DNA of 64,000 nucleotides, taken from the NCBI RefSeq assembly GCF_964355755.1, contig NC_092677.1:23408101-23472100 (forward strand), in the 5' to 3' direction. The notes beneath the pieces are model-generated. The model saw nothing but the letters and a program-made list of their open reading frames with translations. It made no database searches and was not told the origin of the DNA. The DNA is from Antedon mediterranea (taxonomy: Eukaryota; Echinodermata; Crinoidea; Comatulida; Antedonidae). The translations under genes were made by a program, and so were the position numbers. Below, piece after piece: positions 21,701 to 36,700 of the stretch; positions within the stretch are counted from its first letter, which is position 1, and each line of letters starts with the position of its first letter.

Positions 21701-24700
21701 TAAATTATTACACTTGTTTAAAAATATCTATGTAGATAATTATCTAATTTCTGAAATTGAAAGTTTACTTATAAATCTAATCTGGTCTGTGCTGCTATTG
21801 AAAAATAATAAACGTTTATTTTAATTTGTAGTTTTGCAATCAGCTGTAACTGCATTCTAGCAAAAATTGATGGTTAACAACCCCTTGCAAAATATTATGT
21901 TTATTATGTACAGTAGTAATATTTTCAGTATTTTAAAGATTGTTAATTGCTACATTTGAGTTGAGTACACTGGAGTTTCATACAGAGATTTGAAAGGGAT
22001 ATTAGAGAAGCATTTGTGTATGGTGATTGATGTATATGTACATCTATGGGGCCACCCAACTGGCATGGCTCAGTGTCTTAGAGGAGTGTTTTTTGTTGCT
22101 CGGAAGGGGGAAAGGCTAATGTTGGTTTATCCAGGTAAGTAGGCACAAAGTAGAAATTAAATATTATTAATAACCACCACAATGTTGATCACACCATGCA
22201 TAATTCAAAAGAAATGCAAGAACAACATTTTGTTACCATGTCACATGATCTTGACTGTGAAAGAAGAATTTACCTATTCAAATTTTATTATAGATGTTTG
22301 CTATATAAACTGAAAAACAATATTTTTTCATTCATACTAGGTTTATGCTGGTTCAATCATGGTATGTCATTGCCATTTCATTGGTTAATTTCATATCACA
22401 TGTCATGCATTTTTTCTTCCATTTGAACAATTGTACTATTTTGTACCATTTTGAGAATTTTGTGCGATATACTAAGCTAGAGAATGATGCATGAATTGCC
22501 TATAGTATGCGCCATCTACAATTGGTCTACTCTGCATTGAACGATGAAGGACAGAAGGAACGGAGTGATAATGACAACAAACATGACAATGACAACAAAC
22601 ATGACAATGACAACAAACATGACAATGACAATAACAATAGCATAACAATGATACGACAAACATACAAACAAATACTGCAAGTATTATTAATGATTATAAT
22701 AAAAATAATATAAAAATTAATTTTTAATCATATTTTTTGTTTTAAAAAAAATATACTGTCAACATGGCATACATCCAAACTAAAATTGCTTGTATTTTCT
22801 GTAATGTTTAATTTAGAATAATATGCATACAGCTCAGTCTCTGGTATGGCTGCCTTTTCTCATTTTGTTTGTACATGCTTACAGGTTTCATGACATTACT
22901 GTGTAACTTAGGTTCCCTTTTAGATTTTTGTATAATCATCCTTTTTTGTTATATTTTTGAATATTAAATAAAAGTGTGTTTATTTGTTATTATTATATTA
23001 TTAACATTTTATTTTATAGCTTACTATCCATGAAAATATCTAAAAGAATACTTACAACTTCTTGTTTTCCTGCCGCCATTGTTTTGAATAATTCATCACA
23101 CGTAATTGGAACAATTCCTCTGAAAAATAATGTTAAAACATCAGCCAATTTATTTATTTATTCCTTTCAGGTGTATTTATTATTAACTGGAAACTGAGGA
23201 AATTAGGCTTTTTAAAGATGTATTGTCCGCCAAAAACATAAAAAATTAACATTAATTAAATTAGACTTTGAATAGGATATTTTGTAGTTTTAATAAACTT
23301 CTGAAAAAAATGTTTCACTTATAAAATGACAAAATAAATGGTTAAATTCAACCAATATGAATATTTTTTGCTTTAAATTACAGTTTTTTCAGGTAAATAA
23401 TTTTTGTTCAATCCAATTTTTGGTCAAAGTGGATAACTATTACGTGATATTAAAATAGCATATTCACCAAAAATATTTTTAATAATTATTTTTTCAGGGG
23501 TACAATACATCTTTAAGGATCCATGACAGCAAGCAGTGTGGCGCCTACCAAGACCAGCACACCCTTTTATTAGAAAGTACAAAATCTAATCTATATAATG
23601 GAAAAGAAAGAACTTACTTATTTGGTCCATATCCCACCATTGAGTATGACTTGCCCGACCCAGTCTGACCATACGCAAACAAAGAACAATTAAAACCTAC
23701 AAAAAACATATTTATTATTATTTAAATCTAAAAAGTAGTAGTAGTAAAAATACACGGTATCATTTATTGTAGTATATGTCAAAAATTGCTTAAGAAATTC
23801 AAAGCCTTTTTTGTAATTTAAATCTGAACCAATATTTTATCTTTTGAAAAATACTGGCGAACAGTTTAGGATGACTTGGTACTGCTTTAAATAAAAGTCT
23901 GCTTTAACATCCAATACAATTGTACTGTATGTATGCTGGTGCCATCTTCATTCAATTAATTTATTCACTGTAACTAATCCAATTTATTATTACTTTCAAT
24001 AGCTTTTTCTTTTTAGCTTGAAAAGTGCACATCATGAAAAAGGGGGATCTTTCAAACTCTACGAACCCCACCTGGCTACAAGCTTGACTCTACAGATGTA
24101 AACAGCAGTGGCATAACGTAGAGACCTAAGGCCCCTGGTTTAGGAACCCTAAGTGGCCCTCCAAATAGAGGTCGTAAGTGTTTTTAGTCTTTTTGGACAT
24201 ATTTTAATGCCTTTTTCCTCTGCGCACTGCTTAGGGGCCCAATAAGCTCTGGGTTTAGCCATTGAGCACTCATAGGCCCCGTTTCTGCTGCCAAAAATAT
24301 ACCGTATATATACGGTATATTTTATATACGGTATATTTTTTGGCAGCAGAAACGGGTCTCATAAAAAATATACCGTATATAAATATCCCCATCGTTTGTG
24401 GATATTATATGGTATATCCAAAATATACCGTATATTTCGTACCCCGTTTCTGCTGCACTCAAAATATACCGTATATGTGACCCGGCCCACTACGCGAGAC
24501 TCTAGAGGTCAATCCATACTTCCGTCTCACGAAATGCATTTTGGGTAATGAAAGCCAACTTTTTTACAGCCCACCCACGAAGTATGTGAAGCGGAAAACG
24601 GTGCACGAATTTCATATACGGTATATTTATACGGTATATTTATACGGTATATTTATACGGTATATTTATACGGTATATTTGGGCTTGGCAGCAGAAACGG

Positions 24701-27700
24701 GGCCACAGAGTTTACGCCACTATTAAACAGGTCTATCAAATTTAAACACTTATCTTCTTAATAGTTTTTCATACCTTTAAATGCATTATCCAATACTCCT
24801 CGACCAAGATCTTGAAAGACAATTCTCTGAGAGGCATAATTTGAACCAGGATCTGCCACCAAGTTACCTTCACTGTCTTCTGTAAAGTTGTCATGTGACC
24901 TAAAGTAATTCAAACATAAAGATGTTACTGTTGGTGACAAAAGAAAAATATATAGTCACTATTCTATCAGAATCTCTCCACAAAACATAATTTTACAGGA
25001 AATTTTGTTATTATTTATTCATCTTAGACCAAACTAAAAGTTTTTGCTTGTAAATGCATAATGAATTTTAAAAAATGCCACAGATTGCAGTAAAATATAT
25101 TAAAATTATTAATAAAAATGAATATAATTCTGGATTTAAAGTATTAAAGTAAGTACATTAAATATTTTGAATTATTTCACATTTTTAAAAAGACAAAGAA
25201 AGTTTTAGTGCCATGGTCTTATAAGAAATTTCTAGGAAATTACTCTGAATTTGGTATCAAAACGATACCATTCAAAACCTCAAATAAGCCACTAAAACAA
25301 AATTTTCTGGTTTCTGATTGGCTGTTAAATAAATTAAATAAAAAAAAGTAAATAAAATTCGGGATTTAAATAAATATTTTGAATTATTTCTATTTTTTTT
25401 TTCAAAAACACAACATTTTCTGCTTTTCTGTTTGGCTGTTGCCATTATCTGTATGGTAACTCTGACAACATATTAGGTAAACAAAATATGTCAGAAAAAA
25501 AATGGAGATACAATTAGGTTTTGATAGAATAGCGATAATATAATAGTAATACTGTATAATATAATAATATATAATATAAAAACTCATTTTCAGAAAACAA
25601 TATATATATATAGTCAACGAATAACTGATGTCTGGCTGACGTTGGAATGTTGTTTTATTTCAAATCAAAATAACCAAAATAAACATTTTACACTCCAATA
25701 ATAACCCTTGTATCCCATAAAACTGTCACCAATTGATATTAGTGTCAATGTATGGTGATTTTTCATTCCAACAATGTTGATTATATTTTTATTACACTAA
25801 ACGAGATAAAAAAAAACCCACTCAAATATATACATTAATATAAATTCATTTGAATTCATTTCTACATCTGTTACATAATCAAACTGTTTGATCACCATGG
25901 TGACAATAACCCTTGACCACCATATCTCATTTGCATCATTGTCACAATTGGCATATGTTTAGACTAAACTTATCAGATAATAGTATGGGGTAGGCCTAGT
26001 TTACTATACAGTGCCTTAGTTACGACATCAACAATGGTAAATCAATTTCCATTTTGTATTCTTACACATGATTGATTTATGCTAGAGAGCAGATCAATAT
26101 ATAAGGCAATAGCCCCAAGGGGTTATTAAACCCTTAATTAATTCCAATATAAAATCATAAAAACGACATAAAATATACGTTTATAGAAATGATTGCGTTG
26201 CAGTATATTGATATAATTTTGTTCTATATGGTATACAGGGTTCTATATAGATATATCGTAAGTCAGGTGGATTTCCCTATTTTGATATCAATTGTACTGA
26301 AATATATGGTATGTGAGATGCCTACAGATAGTTCTTGAAATGAATGCTGTATGAAGCTTCGGCGTAAATTATAACTGGAACTTGCCATCATTTACATACA
26401 GGAGATACAGATACAGTGCATAAAAGAGTAGATGATGATTATTGCTTTTTGTAGCCAACAGATACAGATTTCTATAGAACGTTTATCCCTAAGTGCTCAG
26501 TGCATGAAACTACTTTGTGAAAAATGTTTCTCTTGTATGAAACATTCTTAAAGCAATTCCTATAAGTTAATGACATTCTACTATAGGGTGCATTTACAGA
26601 GAGACCTCGTGAGTTGAGCTGGAGGAAGACTTGTGTTGTGGATAAATAAAGTTGTAATGTAGCTACTTTATGTAAAGTCTCACTCCAGGCTGCCACTATA
26701 TGATCAACAGTTACATTAATACTTACTTCATAGATGATAACAATTCTAATTGATTTGAAATTCTTTTAACTGGGACAATATTAAACACCCTAAACCATAT
26801 AAACTAGTTTAATTACAAAGCACAAGTTTTAACCGGGACACTAATAATAGACCCGTGATAAGTTCTTCCCTTGACCAATGGTGTTATATCATCTAATCAT
26901 TTAAATAACTTTTGACAAGAAAATATTTTGCTTCCTCTCAGTTTTAATTAATTGAAAGATGTAATGTGATCTATTAAGAATCTTAATACTAAAAATAGCG
27001 AAACTTAATGCCAGATTGTGTATACAGTAAGTGCTAGTGAAGTTTATTAATGTTGCGAATCAGTTTTGTTAGGCTCACCAGGCCTTTGATATTGTATCCC
27101 AGGAGGTCTACCTTTGTATAGCATGTTTGTGAAACTTTAGTCTAGTTCATTGTGTTCATATAAAAAAATTCACAATAGCTTCAAAAGGATTAGTATACAA
27201 GCTGCCAAAAGTAGATCTTAAATATTTATCAAAAACTCATTTCAGCTACTAGCAAATATTTTTATCGCAGAATTTGTCTAAGTATTCTGATGTACTCAAA
27301 GTTATGTCAGACCATCAGATTGTCAACAGCTACACAATGGACAATAAATCAGGTAATGTTGATACTCTCCATGGTGACAAGAGATAGTCTGATAAGGGAC
27401 TTTCCCTAATCAGTTCAAAGAGCAAAATTTGTCTTAGGGCCTTTGCTCCACATGCTAAATTTGTACTCCCAAATAATTGAATAATCTCAATTGCCATTAT
27501 ACAGCAGAAAGAGTCCCATTTTATTTTATTATTTTTTTTGCCTGTGCTAGTCTTAATAGACTGTGCATACAACGTCTGTCACAAACGACAGTGTCATTTT
27601 AGTCTTACATTCATCTGAATGATGACTAAGCCAGGACTGATTAAAGAACCTTGATTGGTCCTAACATTGTTCAAGGGCTTCTCTCGTATAGTGCCCGCCT

Positions 27701-30700
27701 TCAGCAGAGGAAAGGCAATGGCCAATACGTCTGAGGCAGATACTAGATGCAGGGGCTGCCATAAGAGTCAGCAGTGCTGATTTCAAATGCCTAATGGCAC
27801 CCGAGCTCTGTATACAGCACCTGATATTCCCTGATGGTTTCCCATCCAAGCTCTAACCAGGCCCAACAGTGTTTAACTTCGGGTGATCTGACGAGAACCG
27901 GTGTTTCAACGTGGTAAACCCATAATCTGTCATAAGCGTCCTTTGTGCAACAAGAACCTGTTCAGTTGTCTTCGGTGTCAACCGAAGTGCACCTCAAAAA
28001 CTGTCACAACTAATGTCTCCCAGCTATTAACAACCCTCACTGTACTTCAACAACATCAAAACCACTCATTTATGCCCGATTCATTAGACATGTAATAAAA
28101 ATATTTTCTCACTTCTGAAAAGGTTTAGGATAAGAAACTAGACAGGTTAATTAGTTTGTTTTGTAGATAGGCCCACGCATATTCAGCCATTTATTATGTA
28201 ACACACCAACAATCATCCAGTGGTGTATCGCAGAAGCATGAAGCCTTGGTTTATGAACCCTAAGTGGCCCTCCAACGCTGGAAGCCTCAGTTTTTTTAGC
28301 CTTTTTCGGCATATTTTAATGCCTGTTTTTTCTCTGGACACTGCTCAGGGCCCCTATAAGCTCCGGGGTCCCTGGGTTTAGCCAGTGAAAGCTTATAGAT
28401 GGTAGACCACCGCAATACCCTATACTATACTTTTAACCGGCATCATATTCTCATTATTCATTGCTGCTCCTACCAAAACTAATGCAAGGGCCTGTTTCTG
28501 ACTTCAAAGAGCCACTTATTTGAAGAAAAAAAAGAATAAAATCTCATTTCTGCTAAATATATACATTACCAGATATAAAACTGTTTTTGATAATTGTCTT
28601 CATTAATTTCTTTTCTTATAATTAAAATTTAGTTTGGGATATTGAATGTATTTTTGCTTATGTTTTTAATCGCATGTTTGAGAAATAGATATACAGTATA
28701 CATATTGCCATATATAAAACTGTTTACACTCATGTCTGAAGAGGATACTTAAGTTAGTACTTTCAAGTTCATATTATAAATATGAGTATTGGCTTCTCCA
28801 TGAGAAAAACACAAAGATTAAGATTTAACAGGATCTGCTTCTGCTGTCACATGTCCAAGGCTATTCTGATACCAAATATAGCACACCAATATAATGCCTA
28901 CTGTAAGCCTCAAAAGCCTTAGTTTAAGGCCTGGCCAAAAAATAAATATGTAATAATATATATATTATATTATAATATATAATCAAATATATTATAATAT
29001 ATATATATGTATAAACACAGTAGGCAAAGAACATTAATTCTAATAATATATATATATACATAGGAAAAAGTTCTTATTAAATTGCAGATCCAAATAGTTT
29101 ATCTAATTGAAAAAATAGGGTATTGTATACAACTTCCTGATGACTCACTTCAATTAAGCCCTGTGATATAACTGTGTCACTTATGTTTTATATTTCGCCT
29201 GATGAGTGTGGCCAGCTAGATGCTGGTCATACGAAACAGATTTGTAGCGATTAAAACAATGAATTAAGTAACCAAGTTTTCTGCTGTTATTTTATTTATT
29301 TATGCTCTACCTTGGTATCGAGCACTCTATCCTAACGGTCTGATACTTTCAACCTGAATATGAAGAAATTATTCCAATTTTATCCTAAAACTATAGAAAA
29401 TAAAAATTTAACCAATCCACTCAAATGACTTCATGTTCAATAAAAACAATTAAATATATACGATACAACCATCTTATTTTTATACATTTAATTCAAAACT
29501 ATTTAAAGTTTTTTTTTTGGAATTGAAAGCTAATTAAACTTTTGAAGCTTTTTCATCATTAATTAGTTTATCATTTTGCATGGAAATTTTCTACGGAAAA
29601 TATAAAAGATGAAGAGTTGCTCTCTCTTAATCTAAAAGACTAAAGATTCAGGGCATCATCTTTTCACTTGCATATTTTGTTATCTTTCTTGCTTACACAT
29701 AACTATCTACTTCAGCATACCAAACGCAGCAATTTACAGTCTCGATCCCATTAAAAATGTATATTAAATATATTGGCTGATTATTTGAGTCAAATGGAGA
29801 TGACAACAATATTATTGTGTACATTGTCAATAGTGCTTGACGCATTAGACCACTTAAACAGGTTTAGTGAGCTCTCAAGTGGTCACATGACTAGCAACCA
29901 GACATCTACCATTGTCTGTTGATATCATCTTAGTTACCTTCAACCATGTCTATTAAAAGTATTAGAATCTTCTAAAGTATATAACAACTATTACAATTTT
30001 GACAGTATAACTAGAATAGAAACATTTTCAATTTCAAAAAAAAAGATTGGGGACACACCTTATCAGATTCTTTTCATCACATGGAATAAGTTCAGTAACG
30101 ATGTGAAAACACTGGTAGGTCTGTCCATGGCAGTGATAAAATCACTGGAGTCGGGCAAAATATTGGCAAAGGGTAATGAGACTCAACCATAGTTCTGGAT
30201 GTCCAGTGTACATATCTGGCTTGTGTGCACTTTAAAGAACCGGCCGATCAACATTCGGTTAGAAGTTAATAATACATTACAGATCCTCTTTTGTCATTCA
30301 TTACATTATCTTCACTGAAAATTGCGATTCTTAAACCTTAAAACTAGCAATACACTTTTCAACACGTTTTAAAAGTAGATTTGCCTATATAATAAACTGA
30401 AAATATTTACTAACAAAAGGAAAAACTTTTCTTTTTACAACAATTGTTGTAGGAACAACCTAACTTTATATACAACCCGTTATACTCTACAATACTGACC
30501 ATGCAACTCAAACAATAATTTACCCATTTAAAAATGGAACAATCCTATGATACCATAGACATATTGACAGCCATAATTATCTTGATTAATTTATGCATAA
30601 ACCAATTGTAGCCTGTAAGGTAGCATCTATTACAATCACTTAATCACTATGGTAATAATTGATCAATTATCAATAATAAATATAGACAGTATGATTAACA

Positions 30701-33700
30701 AAAAAGGGTGTTCCTCACGAACTTCAACCAGTAGTTATCTGTTTATTTCAACAGAGCAAGATAAAGTAAATTGTAGGTTGGGGTTAGACCAACATTTTTG
30801 GTGTGCCCAAACCAATGACTGTTGAATACCCCAAAACTGATGGATATGAGGATATTTGGCAAATGCAAGCAGAGGAAATCTCTTTCCGCCAAAGAGAAAA
30901 ATTATTATAACGCCATATTATTATAAAATAATAATTTTTTTCTTTGGCGGAAATCAGCCACCGTACTTTCTACTTACTGTAAAGTTTTACAGGCAGCAGC
31001 ACTAATGCATTTTTCGAATAATATTCAGTGGTTGAAAATTAATTGTGGTAGTAGATACATCCAGGGCTGTAGTTACTAGTAAAGTTGGTAGGCCTGTTTC
31101 AACCCACTTCTTGACAGAAGTCTTTAACAACCCTGTGGCCCGGACAGGGTATTGTTCCCTCATTTTTGTGACCACTTTAATTCTCATGGCTATGGCACTG
31201 TTATCGCATACACACAGTATCACATTTTCATGTACTGCACATTTTTTTTTGCAACACAGTGCAATATCAACACAGCCATAGGCTGTTAAAAAAGGCGGAA
31301 AATCAAATTTACTAGTACACTGTAGTATAAAACAACAGTTACTACTACTGTTATATTCATACTCCTTCAGTTGAATTATTGATGGCAAATTAATGATTGC
31401 ACTTCCCTTTGAAATACATCAATCCTTAATGAGCAAGTAATCAAGGCAACATAACACAGCATTGTATGGGTCATAAATTATTCATGTTCACATTGTATGT
31501 TAGACAATGTCGATATACAGTTCATCAAACAGATGTTTCGTTCGATGTGCGATGATCAAATTTACACTGTTTTAATTCTGAAAAACAGAGATCAGTAGCT
31601 ATTCGATTAATGGAGATATCATTCAATTCAATTCAATTCAAAGTAACATTTATTTTTTTCAAATTAAAACAGTATACAAAATGTTTAGAAATTATACTAG
31701 ACAGTAAGAAAAAGTTAGTTTGGGGCTTCAATATTGAATACTGTATCAAAACGTGGCAGGCTGAAGGCGCTTGACCTTTGACAAGATCGCCTAAATTTTT
31801 AATATATTAACTTTACAATACTTAGTGTTGTATATTCTGGTACAGCCGCTCCATAATCTCTTTGCTTTTCTTCCTTATATCTATATTTTTAATTTATACT
31901 AACAAATATCTTTTTATTAATATAATAATAATATATCAAAAATTTATTAAATAATATTTATGGCATAATATGCAATCTACGATAATTTAATTAATTGATA
32001 TAACAAATTTATTAAATACATAACATCATTTGAATAAAAAGAACAAATCACATATCTACACATAATCATAACATCGTATACTCTATCTCTAACAATTTAT
32101 TCAATCTTCTATCGACTAAAGCCGAAGTATAGTCGTTATCTCGGGACCGTTCTATGGCCACCACCAGGTAGGCTTACTTCATCAAAGCTTCTATGAATGG
32201 ATTTACTGGTTGGGAGCAGAAAAACTAGTAGACCAGACCCAGTACCGTTTTGATTACGATCAATCGGGAAATTACCTCACGATGTATATGAATGCACTTC
32301 TTGGGAACTGGTGATAGGTATACAGATTTAATACTATAAATATTTCATCTGAAATGATTTATGACTGAATTTTAATTATGTATGTTTACAACAGTTTCCA
32401 TAACAACATAGCATTTCTAATAAACCCATAGAACAAAACACCAATGCAATTCATCAATCAATCATTCTTTACCTATGGATTGTAAATTGCATTCCTTTGT
32501 TAACACTCAACAAGCAGATTTGAGATTTTCTAATAATAAAAGTGAATAAGAAGATAAGAAAATTGTGTTGCTACATGCTAATACTTTTATTTTACAGTTA
32601 TTGAATATTATAACACCTAATCAAATTCATGTGGCATGGTGTGCAATAGTACGTACTATTTAACAATCATGTTATAGTAATTTTAAGGAAGCACAGCGTG
32701 ATGGAATTTCTCCTTCACATCAACAAGATCAGAACAATGGCAATGGCAAGAGCATATTTAAATGTTATGAAACAACTAAATTAATGTTTTTATATTCATG
32801 CGATGGTACAAATAATTTCATGAAGTGAAATATAAATACATAAACATTCCTTATTTGTATGCTGATCATACCAACTTAAAACGACATTACATTTTTTAGA
32901 TCAATAATTGATTTTGTACTATTCCTTCTTCACACTGAACTTCAAAATTCTAATTTCAACCAAGTAAATTTACCAACGAAAACCAGTAAATGTTACCATT
33001 GTTCGCATAATTATTGGTTAGTTTTATCATGGTCTGATCAAAATTTAACATTAAAAACAAAGAGCAAGAAGAAAGTTGCAACCTCTGCCAGGATTAAAAA
33101 GAGAAAAAGGATCAGGAATTGGGATAAAGATCCGTCTTGCAGAATTAGGATCCTGGTCTGGATTGGCCCCGAAATAGAGTCGTCCTTGATAATATATCTA
33201 TTTGTGGTTTAAATTTGGTAAGGATCAGTCAGTCTTTGTAGTTTTGACATATGGCCTAAAATTAGTAAAAAATGGGATGGAAAAGATTCTCTCCATTTCA
33301 ATGAATACAAAACATTTAATTTGTTTTATGTCAAAGATAAAAATGCAGCAACTTAAATACTTCTTTAGAAGATTAATTTATTATTATGAATTGTTGAAAT
33401 ACAAAAAGAAAGACGTGACTAATTATGATTCAAGTCATGCCAAAGGTTGTAAATTCTATTAATATGTTTGTATAAAGTGATTGGCTTCAATAACAAAAAG
33501 TCAAATATCCACCATTGTCATGTACTTGATGTTGATTGGTATTCAAAAGACTGAACAGCTAACAAATTACATTACAAAGATGTTGTACTGTAAGCATCCT
33601 CATGGTCAAACATGATAAAGAATAGCTATCATGACAATAAGAAATATTCTACTTCTGTGCTGTTAGCAATTTCTTTTCAATTATATGTGGCATGTTTACA

Positions 33701-36700
33701 AACCACAATTAATGGTTCATAATTTTAGTTTAACACATCACCAATACAGTGTATAACGTAATCAGATAGCGATAGGCCAATTTGAAGATCTATTGACTAA
33801 TGTAAAAAAAACGGTATGGCCATATTTTCAAAGCCAACAACCATGGTACAACTTCAGGAGGCAGAAGAAAGGCAGACAAAGAATAAAATTGGATATAGAC
33901 TGAGATGTTGGCACATAACTAAAACTTGTGGAGGGAACTTAAGTTCAATTGCAAAGCAACTCAGTCACAGGACCAGTAATAGTAACAGGTACAGACAGAA
34001 TAGGCTAACCCATTCAGTGATGTAGTCACAAGAAGTAAAGTGGGGCATTTTTCACAAGAAAATGAGAGAACATTCTTTGATCAAGCCACTAAATTGTCAA
34101 AGGCCTCCATGAAAAAGTAGTCCGGTTGAAACCTTACTAACTATGACCAATGTCATTGCTGATTGATTTGACATTTTATTGCAATCACAATATTATATTT
34201 CATTACGCATGCAGCATCTAAGATCAATTTAAGATGATACAGAAATCGCGATCAATGTATACTTAACATGTTTTTCACTAGATGGTTTTCTTTCCAGGTA
34301 CCTACAGTTAGTAATATAGCCAGTCAGTGGAATGACGACGGCCGATAGCTATTCTTATAAATCTAACTCTGCTACTAATGTTTGTTTTTAATCATTTTAA
34401 TCAATAATTAATCAATATCATTTTTCCTATACTCGTTATTAATTTTTCCATCTTTTGTATGTTTGATATTGTATATTTCTGTGTTTTTTATGCCTATATT
34501 TATATTTCAATATTTTTTAGGTATCCTAAATGTTTTGCTGTTGGTTGTGGTTGAAATAAAGTAAACCTAAAACTGACTGCAGCCTTTATTAAATCTGATA
34601 GCTGACAGGCATGTTTTTGGACTACCTGCAATTACTGTAGCAACCAAAGATAACGAAAACGAGTACATTTTCATTTTTTTTAGAAATAAAAAACTTGTTT
34701 GGCATTTTGAACTGCATGTGATTTGACTGCTTAGGCCTAGCATAAATAAATTAATTGCTCCTGGTTATTTATGTACTTTTATTTAACTTGCCGAAAAATA
34801 TAATTATTATTAAAGATATACAGTAGGCCTACTGTTACTGTAAAAAGAGGTAAATTATTTTATAAATGCTTTACTCTATAGAACTTATGCTTCAGAAATG
34901 AATGTTAAGTAAATCTGAAATTAAGCAATAATTAACCACAAGCATATAATGTTAATGCATTTAGTGTTTAAGATTTCTATTTACATTTGCATATATCTGC
35001 AACTTAGCAACTGGCACGAAGCATCCTGTGAAACACAATTGAGAAATAAGATCAATAAACAAGAATATTAATATAGACAATGAGAGCAAACACGACCTGT
35101 GAGGGCTCGGCAACGATATATCGTAGTTTGCTTAGTCCCACTGTCAATAATACTTGATGTCATTAAACAATGTTGATTAAATGTAACCAAATACCAAATC
35201 AACTGTAGAAAAAGCCCGGGTAAACTAATATGAATTCAAAATGTTAAATAAGACTGAAGGACAAGTACATTCACCTGACTACAATCAAATATTATATACT
35301 ATAGAATTGATGTACAAAATATTGATTGAACATTGATCTTTATTGTTAAAAAAAAATTACTCTGTTCACACTCATGGAATTATGGTTTCTAATCCAGAGT
35401 TTTTCGGAACTAGAGATACTGTAGATGCAATGTGTTACGTCTGGCTGGATGAAAAGGGCTACCTGTACATTTATAGATGTTGTGCCGCACAATAATTAAA
35501 AAGATGAAGGTGTTAGCAAAATTACCAGGTACAATTACTTTGGCTACATTCAGTGTTTGTTGAAGGCATGGTGAAGAGAAAACAGGGTTACATCAGGTGA
35601 TTAAAATCAGTACCGAAAGTACCAACCAACTATATATACCATCGAGTAAACATTCTAGAAGTAACACGTGATTCACCGAATTTTTCCCTTATGTAATATA
35701 TATAAATTTATATATAGATAACAAAACTAAGTAAATACCTGTTATTTTACTTCATTGAATAATTGAAACTATTCATGTCAATATTTGCACCTGGCCAATT
35801 GATTCAGCGTTTACCACACTTTAACAATCTTTTTGACACATTTCTGTTAATTGATGTATGTGCAAATTTTAATGTTATTCATGGAATGCCAGACTAGCAA
35901 CAGTTCAGGTGTTAATAAAAATGCTTAGATAGCTACCGTAAAACCTCGAAAAGAAGCCCATGGGCTTAAACCTAAAAAAGAAGTCCACCTCGAAAAGAAG
36001 CCCCCCTCTACCCTTTGCAAAAGCACTCTCGAAAAGAAGCCCATCTCGAAATGAGGCCCCCTGGGCTTCTTTTCAAGATAGTATGGGCTTCTTTTTGAGA
36101 TAGACTATACTATATTAAGAATGTAGGTTTATTAACTGAATGTCAATGGAACAGAAACAAACAATACAAACAGAGTTACTGTAGTAGGATAATTCAATGC
36201 CAGATACTTGTGATGTGTGATAACCTCGATGATTATGTGATGGATGGGTAAGATGCGCAAGCGATAGGCGAATTCTTATAACAAAGTGGGTTGGCAATGC
36301 CTGGTCCATGATGAACACAAAACCATCGCTGCAAATTCGGTCGTTCAGAAAGTGTGGGATAAATTAGCCCTTGATGGTTCTCTGAAAACAAAGAAGTAAA
36401 CGTCGAAGGGTTGGTTGGATATGAGATGCCATCATCGACAGACGACACTCTTGAATATTCCATTGTGATGACGACGATGATAACGCAATGATTGTATTTG
36501 ACGGTGAATAGGACTGTTTTTTTTTGTTGCTTTTTATATTGTTTTTTAATTGGTATATTAAACATAATTTCATGGTTGAAAAAATGTCTCAAAAGAAATA
36601 TTATTGTAGTAGAAATTCACAAAATTTATGAGCATTCATTTCAAAAAGAAGCCCCCCTCTACAGTTTGCAAAAGTACTCTCGAAAAGAAGCTCATCTCGA

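Noticed and set aside
22472-22713. Opposite-strand open frames rich in Cys/His or Asn/Asp/Lys
   Set aside because: They are translations of the 18-bp tandem repeat.
27661-27849. 62-codon minus-strand frame
   Set aside because: It lies wholly in the 5S-derived SINE and is explained by that.
31002-31388. 128-codon minus-strand open frame
   Set aside because: No recognisable domain, overlapping open frame on the other strand, and no splice or start context. Possibly repeat debris.
36233-36592. 119-codon minus-strand frame inside the TA-flanked element
   Set aside because: No transposase motif was seen and a second overlapping frame covers the same region; treated as non-coding interior.
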